From contig JANXTZ010000023.1 of the NCBI GenBank assembly GCA_025352125.1, positions 62,001 through 126,000 of the forward strand: a stretch of DNA of 64,000 nt, read 5' to 3'. How positions within the stretch are numbered: the stretch's first letter is position 1; every line of letters begins with the position of its first letter. Of the stretch, positions 1 through 9,541 are shown in pieces. A model generated the notes under the pieces. That model was not told the DNA's origin. It did not search any database and saw only the letters and a program-made list of their open reading frames with translations. Made by a program: the position numbers and the translations under genes. The stretch is from Deinococcales bacterium (GTDB taxonomy: Bacteria > Deinococcota > Deinococci > Deinococcales > JAAFIG01).

Positions 1-419
1 CTCAGGGTCACAGCCTCTTCGGCGTAGACCCAACGCGCGAACTGATCGCCACTTTTTGCCACCAACGCGCCCGCCGCTTGCCCAGCAATCTCGAGCGATG
101 ATCCCAGCCAGACCGCCTCGGCATCGACAGGTTGCACCGTCACGCCAGTGCACCCCGTGGGGGCTTCAAAGACGGGTCCAAGTGCGTTCACATCTGGCAG
201 ATCAGGCAGGTTTAAATTGAACGTGCCGCCAGAAATACTGGTGTCTGAAAGCCTGAAAATCGGGTCGCTCGAGAGTGAGAGCGCCACGGCTTTGCTGCCC
301 GCAGGAATGCTAAAACCTTGAACGTTGCCGCCAACGTTCAAGCCTGTGCTTGGATTGCCGCCGCCCCCGCACGCCACGAAGAGCAGCATCCAGGGAATCA
401 ATCGATTGTGTTTTTTCAT
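1..419 (-). CDS. exported lipoprotein, N-terminal part (cut by window edge)
   Basis: Open frame reading leftwards off the edge, about 139 codons visible. The N-terminus (MKKHNR, then IPWMLLFVAC) is a lipoprotein signal peptide with a lipobox ending FVAC, followed by a GGGG/NPSTG linker. The mature part is rich in Ser, Gly and Thr and I recognise no domain. The ATG at 417-419 is preceded by GGAGGT about 8 nt upstream, which fixes the start. It should be a lipid-anchored surface or periplasmic protein. Function unknown. Confidence 0.7.
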   Translation of the reverse strand, partial: MKKHNRLIPWMLLFVACGGGGNPSTGLNVGGNVQGFSIPAGSKAVALSLSSDPIFRLSDTSISGGTFNLNLPDLPDVNALGPVFEAPTGCTGVTVQPVDAEAVWLGSSLEIAGQAAGALVAKSGDQFARWVYAEEAVTL

Positions 420-724
420 CGCTCATACCTCCAAGTACCGGCTATTTTCTGGCAGTTTCAAAAACTCGGGTTTCGTTCTGGCTTGCGTATCACCTCCTTT
501 AAGATTGCGATGTGTTGCGACCCGCGCACCGAAATGGTGTTGACTCGAGTGACTGCAATGGCTTGGCTCGCTTGAACTGGCTTCAGTCTGCCAAAGTGGG
601 CGTCGCGTGGGCGTCGCGTGGCGTTGCGAGGGCATCAGACCCAGACGACACATTTCATCAAGGGCGTTCTCGAGTCGTACTCAAAGCATTGGTTTATTGG
701 TGCGTCGTCTGGGTTTGAAATCAT
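420..724. other. intergenic region with an orphan Shine-Dalgarno-like string
   Basis: No convincing gene. On the minus strand, at 489-500, lies AAAGGAGGTGAT, a complete complement of the 16S rRNA tail, but no usable start codon follows at the right distance. The lipoprotein start further on has its own GGAGGT. Confidence 0.4.
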
Positions 725-3712
725 TTACCCAAAGCGAAGTTGCCGAATGACATCATCCAACTCGAGCGGCGCAGTTTCAATCAAGTCCTGGGTTTTTCGG
801 GCTTTGAGCATTTGGGCTGCACGGCTTTGATCTGATTGGCTGGTTTTGGGGTGCTGTTGCACGGTCTGAATGAGACGCAACGCAAAAGTTTGGTCGTTCG
901 GCGGCAGGTACTCTGCCCAGTTCAGCAGCAGTGCCAGGGTTAAGGGCAAGGCTTGCGCCTCCCAGGCTGTGCCGAGCGCCTGTGAGAGGTGGGATTTGGC
1001 TTTGTGGCGTTCATCTTGCGCCAGCGCAATTTGGCATAAAATAGTGAGCGAATCGGTGTGGTTGGCAAGTGCGGTATGACTGCGTTGTTGCTCGAGCACC
1101 AAGGCTTTTAAGGTATGGGTTTCGGCTTCCTCGAGCCTGCCAAGCTTCAGGCAGCATTCGCCCAGGGAGTTCAGCAAAAATGGCACTTGACTGAGTTCTC
1201 CGGCGATGGTGGTCAGTTCCAGGGCTTCTTGCCAGGTTTGCATGGCTGATTCGACTTCACCAGTCTTGAACAACAGGATTGCCAAGCCGTTTAAATTGAA
1301 CAGTGCACCAATGTGGTTGCCAAGTTTTTGAAACAAATAAATGGCTTCTTGGTAAATCAGTTTGGCTTGCACGGTGTTGCCCGTCATTTCCTCAGAGATT
1401 GCCACCCACCCCAGACACACGGCAACCAGTCGTTCGTTCGCCAAAGCTCGAGCCTTTTTTAAGGCGTTTTGACGGTGCGCCAAGGCTTCCTGGTGGTTGC
1501 CCGAAGCCGTGGCGGTCGTGCCAAGCATTCCCAAGCCCCAGATCATGGTTTCGTGCTCCTCGAGTGGCGTCAATAGGTGCAAACCTTTTTCGGCAAGTTG
1601 CACGGCTGTTTCGATCTCGCCGCGCCGTTCAAAAAATTTGCTCTGATGGATTAAAAGTGTCCCCAGCGTGGCATGGTCTTCTGGGTGGAGGTCATTGAGT
1701 TGGTTGATCGCCTCCGCGAACATGGATATGGCTTCTTGATACCGCCCTCGAGCATCAAAAAAGCGCATCAGGGCTTCAGTACCGACTTTGATAAAATGCC
1801 AGCGGCACTGTTCTATGGCAAACCGCCACGCCTCATGAATGTTCTCAAAATCCAGCTCGAGCATTTCCAACGCGGCTTTGGACTGCGCCCCTCGAATGCC
1901 CTCGAGTCCCTGTTGCAGGACCGAAAAATAGTATTGGCTGTGATCGAGTTTGGCTTGCATGGCTTCACTGGGGTTCTCAGAAAGTTTATCCTGCATGTAC
2001 TGATGCAGCAAGCGGTGACGACGGTAACGACCCTGGCTGTTCAAACTGAGCAGCGATTTGTCGATCAGGCTGCCGAGCACGGGCAAGGGCACGTGGGCGG
2101 CGCGGCGCACGGCTTCCTTGAAAAACCCGCCCCTGAAAACCGCCAAACGCCGCAATGCCTGCTGTTCATCAGTGGTCAGCAAACCCCAGGAATGCTCGAA
2201 GGCGGCGCGAATGCTGCGGTGGCGTTTGGCAAGGTTGGCGCTGTTGCTCGAGAGAAAATCGAGGCTCTGGGCAATTTCTTTGGCAATGTCCCCAACCGTC
2301 AAGGCACGCACCCAAACGGCTGCCAGCTCGATGCCGAGTGCCAGACCGTCAACCAGACGGCAAATCTCGAGCACCTGCGCGAGGTTGTCATCCCCCAGTT
2401 GAAAATCTGGTCGCACCCGACGGGCGTGCTGGGCAAAGAGTTGCACCGCTTCGAGGGTCGGGATTTCGTTCGGTTTGACCTCAATGATTTCGGGAACGGC
2501 AAAGGCATCGACCGGCAGAATGTGCTCGCCAGGCAAATCGAGCGGTTCTCTCGAGGTGGTGAGAATAATCAGGTTTGGGCAGTTTTGCACCAGCTCAGAC
2601 AAATATTGAGCGCCTTCAATGACGTGCTCAAAGTTGTCGATCACCAGGAGCATTTTTTTTTCAGCGATGTGGTTGATGACTTGCCGCAGCGCAGAATCTT
2701 GCCCTTTAAAATTCAGACCGATGGCTTGGGCGATGGCGTTCGGAATCGCGCTGGGCGTACTGATCGGCACGAGGTTGACAAAACCGACGCTGAATCTGGT
2801 TTTTTGATCCAAGGCGATCTCGAGGGCAATGCGGGTTTTGCCCACGCCGCCCGTACCGACCAGGGTCAGCAGTCGGTGCCCAGGCTGCTCGAGCAGGTTG
2901 GTCAATTCAGAGAGCAGCAACTCTCGACCAATAAAAACTGTTGGGACAACAGGAATGGCTGGGGTCGTCGGCGGTCTCTCAATGGTCAGGGTCGGCGCTG
3001 GACTTGGCGCAAGTTCACGCGACCTGATGCTGTTTGCCAGTTGCTCGAGGTGGGTGGGCGGCGGCAGGTTTAATTCCTGACGCAAGCGCCTCCTAAAGCC
3101 CTCAAAGCTGCGCAGGGCAATCCCAGATTGACTGCCCTGGCTGGCGACCCGCATCAACAAATCCAGTGCTTCTTCGTCGAACGGGTCATGCTCGAGCAAA
3201 CCCTCCAAAACCCGCACGGCTTCTTGAACGGCATTGCGCTCTTGAAAAGCCCGAGCCTGCTGAATTGTTGCCGTGTGCCAGCGGTCTTTGAATGCGCCCC
3301 GTTCAAGTTCGAGCCAAGCCGAAAATTCTGGCGAGTCGCCCTCTTGAAACCCCGCCAGCAAGTTGCCGTTGTAGAGCGAAAGCGCCGCCGTCCAGTTGGA
3401 ATTCTCGAGCGCATTTTTAAAATCGGTCACGTCCGAAGGCACAACCCAGCGCAAATGCTCGAGTTCGGTTTCAAAACCCGTCAGCCAGTCCAGGTTTTTG
3501 ATGCGTCCGATCAAATGCCGCAAATTTTTTCGGGCGCTCTGATTGTCGGTGTCGTCCCAGAACAAAAACGCCAGTTGTTCCCGCGAAACCCAATCGGCTT
3601 TGCACGCCAAGTACGCCAGCAGGCGGTAACGTTTGTCATCGGCGAAAACAATGGTGTTTTCGCCAACGTCAACCTGTGCCATGCCCAGCAATTGAACTCG
3701 AGCGCTGCCCAT
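725..3712 (-). CDS. SARP-type transcriptional regulator with NB-ARC-like ATPase and TPRs
   Basis: 995-residue regulator. Residues 1-240 look like the winged-helix DNA-binding plus BTAD region of SARP/AfsR proteins (RYRLLAYLACK, DPFDEEALDLLMR). Around 280-600 comes an AP/NB-ARC-type ATPase with Walker A GTGGVGKT and a Walker B-like MLLVIDNFEH. The rest, to about 960, is helical TPR-like repeats (ALVLEQQRS, AKSHLSQAL). The architecture predicts an ATP-gated transcription activator whose TPRs sense a ligand or partner; the signal is unknown. It lies 74 bp downstream of carA on the same strand. The ATG at 3710-3712 lacks a clear ribosome site, so an internal Met about 10 codons in is possible. 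It carries 17 CTCGAG sites. Confidence 0.8.
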   Translation of the reverse strand: MGSARVQLLGMAQVDVGENTIVFADDKRYRLLAYLACKADWVSREQLAFLFWDDTDNQSARKNLRHLIGRIKNLDWLTGFETELEHLRWVVPSDVTDFKNALENSNWTAALSLYNGNLLAGFQEGDSPEFSAWLELERGAFKDRWHTATIQQARAFQERNAVQEAVRVLEGLLEHDPFDEEALDLLMRVASQGSQSGIALRSFEGFRRRLRQELNLPPPTHLEQLANSIRSRELAPSPAPTLTIERPPTTPAIPVVPTVFIGRELLLSELTNLLEQPGHRLLTLVGTGGVGKTRIALEIALDQKTRFSVGFVNLVPISTPSAIPNAIAQAIGLNFKGQDSALRQVINHIAEKKMLLVIDNFEHVIEGAQYLSELVQNCPNLIILTTSREPLDLPGEHILPVDAFAVPEIIEVKPNEIPTLEAVQLFAQHARRVRPDFQLGDDNLAQVLEICRLVDGLALGIELAAVWVRALTVGDIAKEIAQSLDFLSSNSANLAKRHRSIRAAFEHSWGLLTTDEQQALRRLAVFRGGFFKEAVRRAAHVPLPVLGSLIDKSLLSLNSQGRYRRHRLLHQYMQDKLSENPSEAMQAKLDHSQYYFSVLQQGLEGIRGAQSKAALEMLELDFENIHEAWRFAIEQCRWHFIKVGTEALMRFFDARGRYQEAISMFAEAINQLNDLHPEDHATLGTLLIHQSKFFERRGEIETAVQLAEKGLHLLTPLEEHETMIWGLGMLGTTATASGNHQEALAHRQNALKKARALANERLVAVCLGWVAISEEMTGNTVQAKLIYQEAIYLFQKLGNHIGALFNLNGLAILLFKTGEVESAMQTWQEALELTTIAGELSQVPFLLNSLGECCLKLGRLEEAETHTLKALVLEQQRSHTALANHTDSLTILCQIALAQDERHKAKSHLSQALGTAWEAQALPLTLALLLNWAEYLPPNDQTFALRLIQTVQQHPKTSQSDQSRAAQMLKARKTQDLIETAPLELDDVIRQLRFG

Positions 3713-3786
3713 TCTGGGATCAGTCTATCAATTGCAAATCTTGTCAAACGAGGTCTGACAAGATTCAATGACTCGAGATTTTGAGT

Positions 3787-4971
3787 TTAAACACCCAGCA
3801 AACCGCTCGAACTTTTCTCGGTCGGCACGCCGTTCGCACCCGCAAAGGCATTGACCTCGTCGATAAACCGCGTGAACAGATAATTGCTGTCGTGCGGTCC
3901 AGGGCTGGCTTCGGGATGGTATTGCACACTAAAAACGGGGTATCTCACGTGCGCCATCCCCTCGAGCGTGCCGTCGTTGAGGTTGACGTGCGTGACCTTG
4001 AATTGTCCGTTCGGAATGCTCTCAAGGTCCACCGCGTATCCATGATTTTGCGCGGTGATCTCGACCTTGCCCGTTAACAGGTTTTTGACGGGTTGGTTGC
4101 CGCCACGGTGCCCAAATTTCATTTTGAAGGTCTTGCCGCCCACCGCCAGCCCCAGAATCTGATGCCCGAGGCAGATGCCAAAGGTTGGCATGAGTCCAAG
4201 CAGCTTCCAGGCGGTGTCGTGCGCGTAGACGGGCGCACTCGGGTCGCCGGGACCATTGGAGAGAAACAAGCCGTGCGGCTGCAATGCCATGATCTGTGCG
4301 GGTGTCGTGCTGGCGGGCACGACAATCGGTTCTGCACCAACGCCAGCCAGTTTCTTGATGATCGTGTGCTTGATGCCAAAATCGAGCAGCACAATCCGTT
4401 TGCCCTCGACCAGCACAGGGTAGGCATATGGCAGTTCGGTCGTGACTTCGGGCGTCATGTCGCGTCCGTCAATGTCGTCATGGTTTTTGGCTCGAGTCAC
4501 CAATGCCGCCTCTTCATCTGGGGTGAACTCACCAAACGGGTCTTCTGGGTGCGTGAAACTGCGGTGCGCGATCACGCCCTTGACCACGCCGCCCACCCGC
4601 AAGCGCCGCACCAGGGAGCGCGTGTCGATGCCCGCGATGCTGACCACGCCGTGGTCTTGGGTGAAGGAATCCATGCCGTCGGTGGCACGGTGGTTGCTGT
4701 AGTGGCTCGAGAATTCCCTGGCGATAAAACCGCGCACATAAGGTTTGTTAGATTCCATGTCGTAGACCGTAATGCCGTAATTTCCAATGTGCGGGTAGGT
4801 CATGCAGACGATCTGACCGTTGTAACTTGGGTCGGTCATGATTTCTTGATAACCCGTCATTGAAGTGTTGAACACCACTTCGCCGACGGTCTCGCCGCGA
4901 TGACCGAAAGCATAACCACGGTAGACAGTTCCATCTTCCAGCGCCAGCACAGCACGTTCACGTTTCAGCAC
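3787..4971 (-). CDS. carA: carbamoyl-phosphate synthase small subunit
   Basis: Glutaminase subunit that releases ammonia from glutamine for CarB to make carbamoyl phosphate, feeding arginine and pyrimidine synthesis. The 394 residues match the usual length. The N-terminal CPSase domain ([25 protein letters not shown]) is followed by a class I glutamine amidotransferase with the nucleophile elbow FGICLGHQ, then the conserved [11 protein letters not shown] and the [10 protein letters not shown] region with the catalytic His and partner. Start is GTG at 4969-4971, placed by GGAGGAAACCC just upstream. carB is not in the window. Confidence 0.96.
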   Translation of the reverse strand: MLKRERAVLALEDGTVYRGYAFGHRGETVGEVVFNTSMTGYQEIMTDPSYNGQIVCMTYPHIGNYGITVYDMESNKPYVRGFIAREFSSHYSNHRATDGMDSFTQDHGVVSIAGIDTRSLVRRLRVGGVVKGVIAHRSFTHPEDPFGEFTPDEEAALVTRAKNHDDIDGRDMTPEVTTELPYAYPVLVEGKRIVLLDFGIKHTIIKKLAGVGAEPIVVPASTTPAQIMALQPHGLFLSNGPGDPSAPVYAHDTAWKLLGLMPTFGICLGHQILGLAVGGKTFKMKFGHRGGNQPVKNLLTGKVEITAQNHGYAVDLESIPNGQFKVTHVNLNDGTLEGMAHVRYPVFSVQYHPEASPGPHDSNYLFTRFIDEVNAFAGANGVPTEKSSSGLLGV

Positions 4972-5021
4972 GGGTTTCCTCCATCAAAATAACTCGAGGT
5001 GTGCTCGAGTAAAGCCTTATA

Positions 5022-5050
5022 TTTATACAGGTTTGAGTAGGTTTATGCAA
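5022..5050 (-). promoter_or_regulatory. candidate carA promoter
   Basis: Minus strand: -35 TTGCAT (5045-5050), 17-bp spacer, -10 TATAAA (5022-5027), about 50 bp before the carA GTG. Spacing is ideal for a housekeeping sigma factor. Read by eye only. Confidence 0.5.
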
Positions 5051-5198
5051 AATCGAAGACTCGAGTTCCAGGTCTTAACATTTTAGGGAAGCGTTAGAAA
5101 ATCAAGCCATCATAATCTTCAAGATACAGCTTGAATGGCTTATGCACGATTTATGAAAGGTTTCGTGCACCTGAAAGTGATTCTTTGATTTTTGGTCT

Positions 5199-6965
5199 TT
5201 ACTGGTGTGATGCCACGACCGAGGCGACAAAGGAATCCAGCATCTCGAGTTCAAGGTCTTTGAGTTTGGCGTTTCCAGTGGCAAACAAGACTTTGTGTTT
5301 GTCTTCGCCACGGTCTGTTCGCTCATAAGGCACAACAGTTGTATCCGAATCTTTAATCGGAACGCTTTGGGGCGGATAAGAACCATCGAGTGAAAGTTTA
5401 CCCGTAACGGTAGCCGCACCAACGCCCGCTGTTCCGGCACTCCAGCCACTGACATCAATTAAGTGCGCTCCGCTGCCCAGACCGGTAAAGGTAATAAATG
5501 ACTCTGAGTATCCAAGAAATAGGGAAAGACCAGCACTCGAGTAGTTGATCCAATTGCCCTCAAAATCGCTAAAATTGATTTCTTCGTCGGTAGAAAAACC
5601 CGTTGAATCACTCCATATCGAGGCACTTGCCCCAAGAGAGGCTTTAGGTCCGCCACCAGCCGCCCAAACCTGACCTTGCATGGTTTCGCCCGTCGAATCA
5701 TTGGTCAGACTCAAGATCAGCAGGTTTCCGGCAGCACCCAGCGACCCACCAGCCGACATGTCAACACTGACATGCCAGAATTTGGACGCCGTGGGTCGTG
5801 TTAACAAAGGACGCGATGCCCCACCAAAACCCGTGATTCGTTGACTCGAGTCGATCATCACATCAACGCGCCGTCGTTGTTGATCGTTGTCAGATCGGTT
5901 TCCACGGGCTTCTTGCAAGGTGTCCTGGCTGCCGTGGGCTTCAGATTCTACACCAACCGTTCCGTCTTGCTCGTCAAAGACATGATCTACCGTGACGGTC
6001 GCACCCGTCACAAAATGATCTGCCAATAATTTTTCGACCTCGACACGCACCGCATCTGCCCGCTGCTGTGAAAGTGCCAGGTTCAGTTGATCGGCTTGTT
6101 TGTTGTCCGAAGCGCCTTGCCACCTTGGGCTGGCATGGGAAACAATCCGAACATGAAAACTGGGCGCATGGGATTCCTGGCTATAGCCTGGATCAACTGC
6201 CCCAACAGAATCATCGATTGGACTCGAATTGACAACTTGCCGTTGAACCACTGGTTGAATGGGGGCAGTACCAGAACCTGTCATTTGATCCAATAACGAA
6301 GCCGCAGACTCGCCGTGTACAACCGCCGTTGCAACCTGCCCTGCCTGTTGCTCGTATTTGTCGCCTGGTTGATCCATCCCAGACTCAAGTGTAACGTTGC
6401 CGCTCCTCTGCTGAACCACATGCGCCGCCTCGTGTGCGACAAGGTGCAAATCTGGGTCACTCGAGAATCCCACACGGTTTCCGGTGGCATACGCCTCAGC
6501 ACCCAGAGCGTTGGTTGCTTCGGTTGCGTTGCCACCGATTTGGGCACGCACCGAGCCAAGATCATGATGCCCAAAACTGCGTTGGATCGTCTCGAGGTAC
6601 GGCAATGGCGAGTTTGCAGTTTCGACGCCACTGTTGGCAATGACCTGAGGACTTTGCACAACATCAAGTGCAGCATTTGTTGATGCTTTTCGTTGAACTG
6701 GACTGCCAAATGCGGCATGGGGTTGATTCATGACATCCATCTGAATCGAATCTCGAGGCTCGAGAATTCTGACTTGACGGTTTGATTCCAGAGCGCTGAA
6801 CACCCGCACATCGGCAAACGAATGCTGCAAACCTGACTCGAGTTGCAATCTTGTTTCGGGCACCAGGGTCTGACCTTGGCGTTCGGGTGGCTGGCTGATA
6901 AATTCAAACGCCCCAGTGTCAAAACTTTCTGGTTTTTGCGAGCGCTGCATTCGGTCTTTTGGCAT
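5199..6965 (-). CDS. DUF4157 (eCIS-core) metallopeptidase-like protein with OmpA-like domain
   Basis: About 588 residues, no signal peptide. Residues ~110-215 form a DUF4157 domain: the line HLVAHEAAHVVQQRSG carries the HExxH-type zinc motif, preceded by the typical IQRSFGHHDLGSVRAQIG. Residues ~250-375 resemble a periplasmic OmpA-C-like domain (QRADAVRVEVEKLL, RRRVDVMI). The C-terminal ~200 residues are Gly/Ser-rich beta-type sequence I cannot place. DUF4157 proteins are associated with extracellular contractile injection systems and toxin loading, but no tail, sheath or baseplate gene is present here. ATG at 6963-6965 is preferred over the GTG one codon earlier because GGAGG lies about 6 nt before it. 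Confidence 0.75.
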   Translation of the reverse strand: MPKDRMQRSQKPESFDTGAFEFISQPPERQGQTLVPETRLQLESGLQHSFADVRVFSALESNRQVRILEPRDSIQMDVMNQPHAAFGSPVQRKASTNAALDVVQSPQVIANSGVETANSPLPYLETIQRSFGHHDLGSVRAQIGGNATEATNALGAEAYATGNRVGFSSDPDLHLVAHEAAHVVQQRSGNVTLESGMDQPGDKYEQQAGQVATAVVHGESAASLLDQMTGSGTAPIQPVVQRQVVNSSPIDDSVGAVDPGYSQESHAPSFHVRIVSHASPRWQGASDNKQADQLNLALSQQRADAVRVEVEKLLADHFVTGATVTVDHVFDEQDGTVGVESEAHGSQDTLQEARGNRSDNDQQRRRVDVMIDSSQRITGFGGASRPLLTRPTASKFWHVSVDMSAGGSLGAAGNLLILSLTNDSTGETMQGQVWAAGGGPKASLGASASIWSDSTGFSTDEEINFSDFEGNWINYSSAGLSLFLGYSESFITFTGLGSGAHLIDVSGWSAGTAGVGAATVTGKLSLDGSYPPQSVPIKDSDTTVVPYERTDRGEDKHKVLFATGNAKLKDLELEMLDSFVASVVASHQ

Positions 6966-7035
6966 CACTTTCCTCCTCGAGCGTAATGGCTTATTCTCGA
7001 GGATACTCGGTCACAAGACGGTCACAACGAGCCAA

Positions 7036-7548
7036 TCAGGGTTGACGGCTGTAGATACTTTGATTGCGAAACATAAATTTTTCACCTTTAAGACGGGTTT
7101 CTTTCAGCGTCACCAGTTTTTGTGCCTCGAGCGTGATGGTACGGCGAACCTCGACTTTTGCGCCCAATTCGATCTCGAAGCCCGTCAACACCGATTTTCC
7201 GATTTTCAATGCAATTAATTTCGCAAAATCTTGGCTGGTGTAGCTCAGAACCTCGGGTTTTCCTTTGGTCGTGACCGTGTACTTGCTGCCATTCCAAACG
7301 TGTGTCTCAAAACTCGGCACGGGCTTGCCGAAATCGTCGTAGACAAAATCCCAGATTGCTGTCGAATCATTACTGGGTTTCACCTCGAGTTTGACGGGAA
7401 TGCTGACCCGTCCAGTGCCCTGATAGTCTTGATACTCGAGTTTTCCCGTCCATCGTCCGGCAAACGGATCAAACGCGCTTGGGGCGGCGGCTTGGGCAGA
7501 AAAACTCAAAACCAAAACAATGCCAAACATGATACTCGAGTTTTTCAT
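7036..7548 (-). CDS. exported protein of unknown function
   Basis: 170 residues from the ATG at 7546-7548, chosen because MKNSSIMFGIVLVLSFSAQAAA is a clear Sec signal peptide with an AxA cleavage site and GAGGTG precedes it. The longer frame would bury the signal. The mature protein starts FDPFAGRWTGKLEYQDYQGTG, a lipocalin-like or DUF1579-like opening, and is mostly beta-strand-like. No catalytic motif recognised. Probably periplasmic. Confidence 0.7.
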   Translation of the reverse strand: MKNSSIMFGIVLVLSFSAQAAAPSAFDPFAGRWTGKLEYQDYQGTGRVSIPVKLEVKPSNDSTAIWDFVYDDFGKPVPSFETHVWNGSKYTVTTKGKPEVLSYTSQDFAKLIALKIGKSVLTGFEIELGAKVEVRRTITLEAQKLVTLKETRLKGEKFMFRNQSIYSRQP

Positions 7549-7719
7549 GGCACACCTCGTTTTTTGATTGATGGATTTAGTCTTTTTAAGTGTTGAGTGC
7601 ATGTTTGTTAACATCACCAAACGCACCAGAAATAACCCTCCACTTCATATGGATTGACGCCCCACAAAACCATCATGGGCTTCAAGATGCCAAACTCGAG
7701 CCTGAAAATCAGATGGCAC

Positions 7720-8448
7720 TCAATGGCTTTGCAGCAATTCCTCGAGTTTGACGAATTGAAAACCGCGTTTTAAAAGGGCTGGAATGATGGTTTTGAGCGC
7801 AGCATCGGTAAACCGAACTTTGGGTCCACCGTGAGAGTGCAGCACAATGATGCTGCCGTTTTTCACCTGGGTCAAAACATTTTTGACAATTTCCTTGGCA
7901 TCACCCGCGCCACCGTCGCCGCCGATCACATCCCAATGCACCACCTCGAGTCCAAGTTTGTTAACAAGTGCGACATCGCTTTTGCTGGCACAACCGCCAG
8001 GAAAGCGAAAAAACTTGTTTTTGATGCCGTACTTCTCGAGCAGCGTTTTGGTTTTGACCACCTGTGAAATTTTGTTCTTCTCAGCGACGCCGGGCAGTCC
8101 GTAACACGGTTGCAAAAACCCAGGGTGCGAGTAACTGTGATTCTCGAGTTCATAACGAGGGTTTTTGAGAAAAGCTTTGACTTGATCTGGGTAGAGTTCC
8201 ATCCACATGCCGGTCAAGAAAAACGTGGCTTTAAGCTTATATTTCTCGAGCAGAACGTAAATTTTGGTGTTGTTGTAAGACTTCACTTTTCCGCTGTCCA
8301 ACAATCCTTTCATGCCCGGGGTCATGTCGGCGTCGAAGGTCAGGGCAATACGCGGTTTGTCTCGAGCGCCATTGGTAATAATTCCAGGCGCGATTGCCAA
8401 AACGCTCGAGCAGCACACCATCATTAACAGCAAAAAGCGTTTCACCAC
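7720..8448 (-). CDS. NodB-type polysaccharide deacetylase, exported
   Basis: 242 residues with a signal peptide (FLLLMMVCCSSVLA). The NodB motifs are visible in order: TFDAD (metal/catalytic Asp region), HSYSHP (two metal His), RFPGG, the HWDVIGGDG strand, and IIVLHSHGG with the C-terminal catalytic His. Family members remove N-acetyl groups from peptidoglycan or other amino-sugar polymers outside the membrane. The GTG start at 8446-8448 overlaps the end of the upstream YfiT-like gene by 7 nt, so translation is probably coupled. Substrate cannot be told from the sequence. Confidence 0.88.
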   Translation of the reverse strand: MVKRFLLLMMVCCSSVLAIAPGIITNGARDKPRIALTFDADMTPGMKGLLDSGKVKSYNNTKIYVLLEKYKLKATFFLTGMWMELYPDQVKAFLKNPRYELENHSYSHPGFLQPCYGLPGVAEKNKISQVVKTKTLLEKYGIKNKFFRFPGGCASKSDVALVNKLGLEVVHWDVIGGDGGAGDAKEIVKNVLTQVKNGSIIVLHSHGGPKVRFTDAALKTIIPALLKRGFQFVKLEELLQSH

Positions 8449-8963
8449 GCCATTCTTTCACGGGTTTTGGTGATGTGCGCCAAGTGATGCCTGGAGTGCC
8501 AGGCGTACAATGCCAGCGCGTACTCGAGGGTCATGGGACCGTTTTCTGGGTGCTGGAAAGTGCGCTTCCAGTCTTCGGGTTTGATCGAGCGCAACAAAAT
8601 CACCCAACGCGCATGAAGCGCCTCGAGCAAATCCAGGCTGATTTTTACAGGCAAACTCGAGTCTGGCAGCAGCGCCCATGCGCCCTCGTCGTAAGGTTTG
8701 ACGGTCGGATTCTCTTCGGTCAATCCCAGTTTAAATCGCACAAAAGAATTCATGTGGCTGTCGGGCACGTGATGCACCACTTGACGCAAAGTCCAACCAC
8801 CTTCACGGTATTTTGTCTCGAGTTGCGCATCAGATAAGCCTGCCACCGCCGCACGCATTTGCGCTGGCAGATTCTCGAGCATCTGAATGAATTCTGTGAT
8901 TTCACGCGGGTGATACCCGGTCTGGCGCTCGAATTTTCCAACGGGATATTGCAATTCGTTCAT
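8442..8963 (-). CDS. YfiT/DinB-fold putative thiol transferase (copy 1)
   Basis: 173-residue member of the YfiT bacillithiol-transferase / DinB-like metal-binding family. It opens with the family hallmark LQYPVGKFE and keeps the metal His set: HHVPDSHMN in the first half and WHSRHHLAHI near the C-terminus. The central GGWTLRQVVHHVPDSHMN block is highly conserved in YfiT. Family members transfer bacillithiol or bind nickel; Deinococcus makes bacillithiol, which fits. Tandem paralogue of the preceding gene, with a 4-nt ATGA overlap. Confidence 0.85.
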   Translation of the reverse strand: MNELQYPVGKFERQTGYHPREITEFIQMLENLPAQMRAAVAGLSDAQLETKYREGGWTLRQVVHHVPDSHMNSFVRFKLGLTEENPTVKPYDEGAWALLPDSSLPVKISLDLLEALHARWVILLRSIKPEDWKRTFQHPENGPMTLEYALALYAWHSRHHLAHITKTRERMAW

Positions 8964-9487
8964 TGCCAGCCCTTTCGTGTTCTCAAACTGTTGATTTGGG
9001 CGACATGATGCAAGCTGTGCCAGGCGTACAAATGCAAGGTCATATCGAGCGTTCGGGTCTCATTTTTGATCACAAACGTTCGCGCAAAATCCTCAACCTT
9101 CATGCCCCGAATCAATGCCACCCAACGAACATGCAGCGCCTCGAGCAAGCGTATCGACACCTCGAGCGGCGCGGTTTGAACGTCCGCCAGTTCACCCCAG
9201 GCGGGTTGATTGTAAGCGGTCACGGTTGGGTTTGGTTCAGTCAATGCCAGTTTAAAACGCATGTATCCCTGCAAATGGCTGTCGGGAACATGATGTGCCA
9301 CCTGGCGAACTGTCCAACCGCCGTCGCGGTACGGTGTCTCGAGCTGAGATTCGCTTAAACCCGCCACCGCCGCTCTCAAATGGCTGGGCAGTTCTTGGAG
9401 TTGAACCAGAAACTCATTTCGTTCCTGGTCTGAATATTCGGCTCGAGCCACCATTTTTCCAATCGGATAACTGAATTCTTCGCTCAC
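8960..9487 (-). CDS. YfiT/DinB-fold putative thiol transferase (copy 2)
   Basis: 175 residues, clearly paralogous to the next gene (shared SYPIGK/QYPVGK start, AAVAGLSESQLETPYRDGGW, VAHHVPDSHLQ, LYAWHSLHHVAQI). The three-His metal site is retained. First gene of an overlapping three-gene run with the second YfiT copy and the NodB deacetylase. GTG start at 9485-9487 with AAAGGAG upstream. The two copies have diverged enough that they probably act on different substrates. Confidence 0.85.
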   Translation of the reverse strand: MSEEFSYPIGKMVARAEYSDQERNEFLVQLQELPSHLRAAVAGLSESQLETPYRDGGWTVRQVAHHVPDSHLQGYMRFKLALTEPNPTVTAYNQPAWGELADVQTAPLEVSIRLLEALHVRWVALIRGMKVEDFARTFVIKNETRTLDMTLHLYAWHSLHHVAQINSLRTRKGWQ

Positions 9488-9541
9488 AAGACTCCTTTGA
9501 TTGAAAGCACAATAAACAATTCGGCTCGAGCGTGATGTGCT

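Noticed and set aside
489-500. End of a 16S rRNA gene (plus strand reads ATCACCTCCTTT)
   Set aside because: No further rRNA similarity on either side; only the anti-Shine-Dalgarno string matches.
1673-3073. 466-codon open frame on the plus strand opposite the SARP-type regulator
   Set aside because: No domain signal, opposite an unambiguous gene; a shadow produced by codon bias.
5199-6965. A full extracellular contractile injection system locus
   Set aside because: Only the DUF4157 protein is present; neighbours are unrelated single genes.
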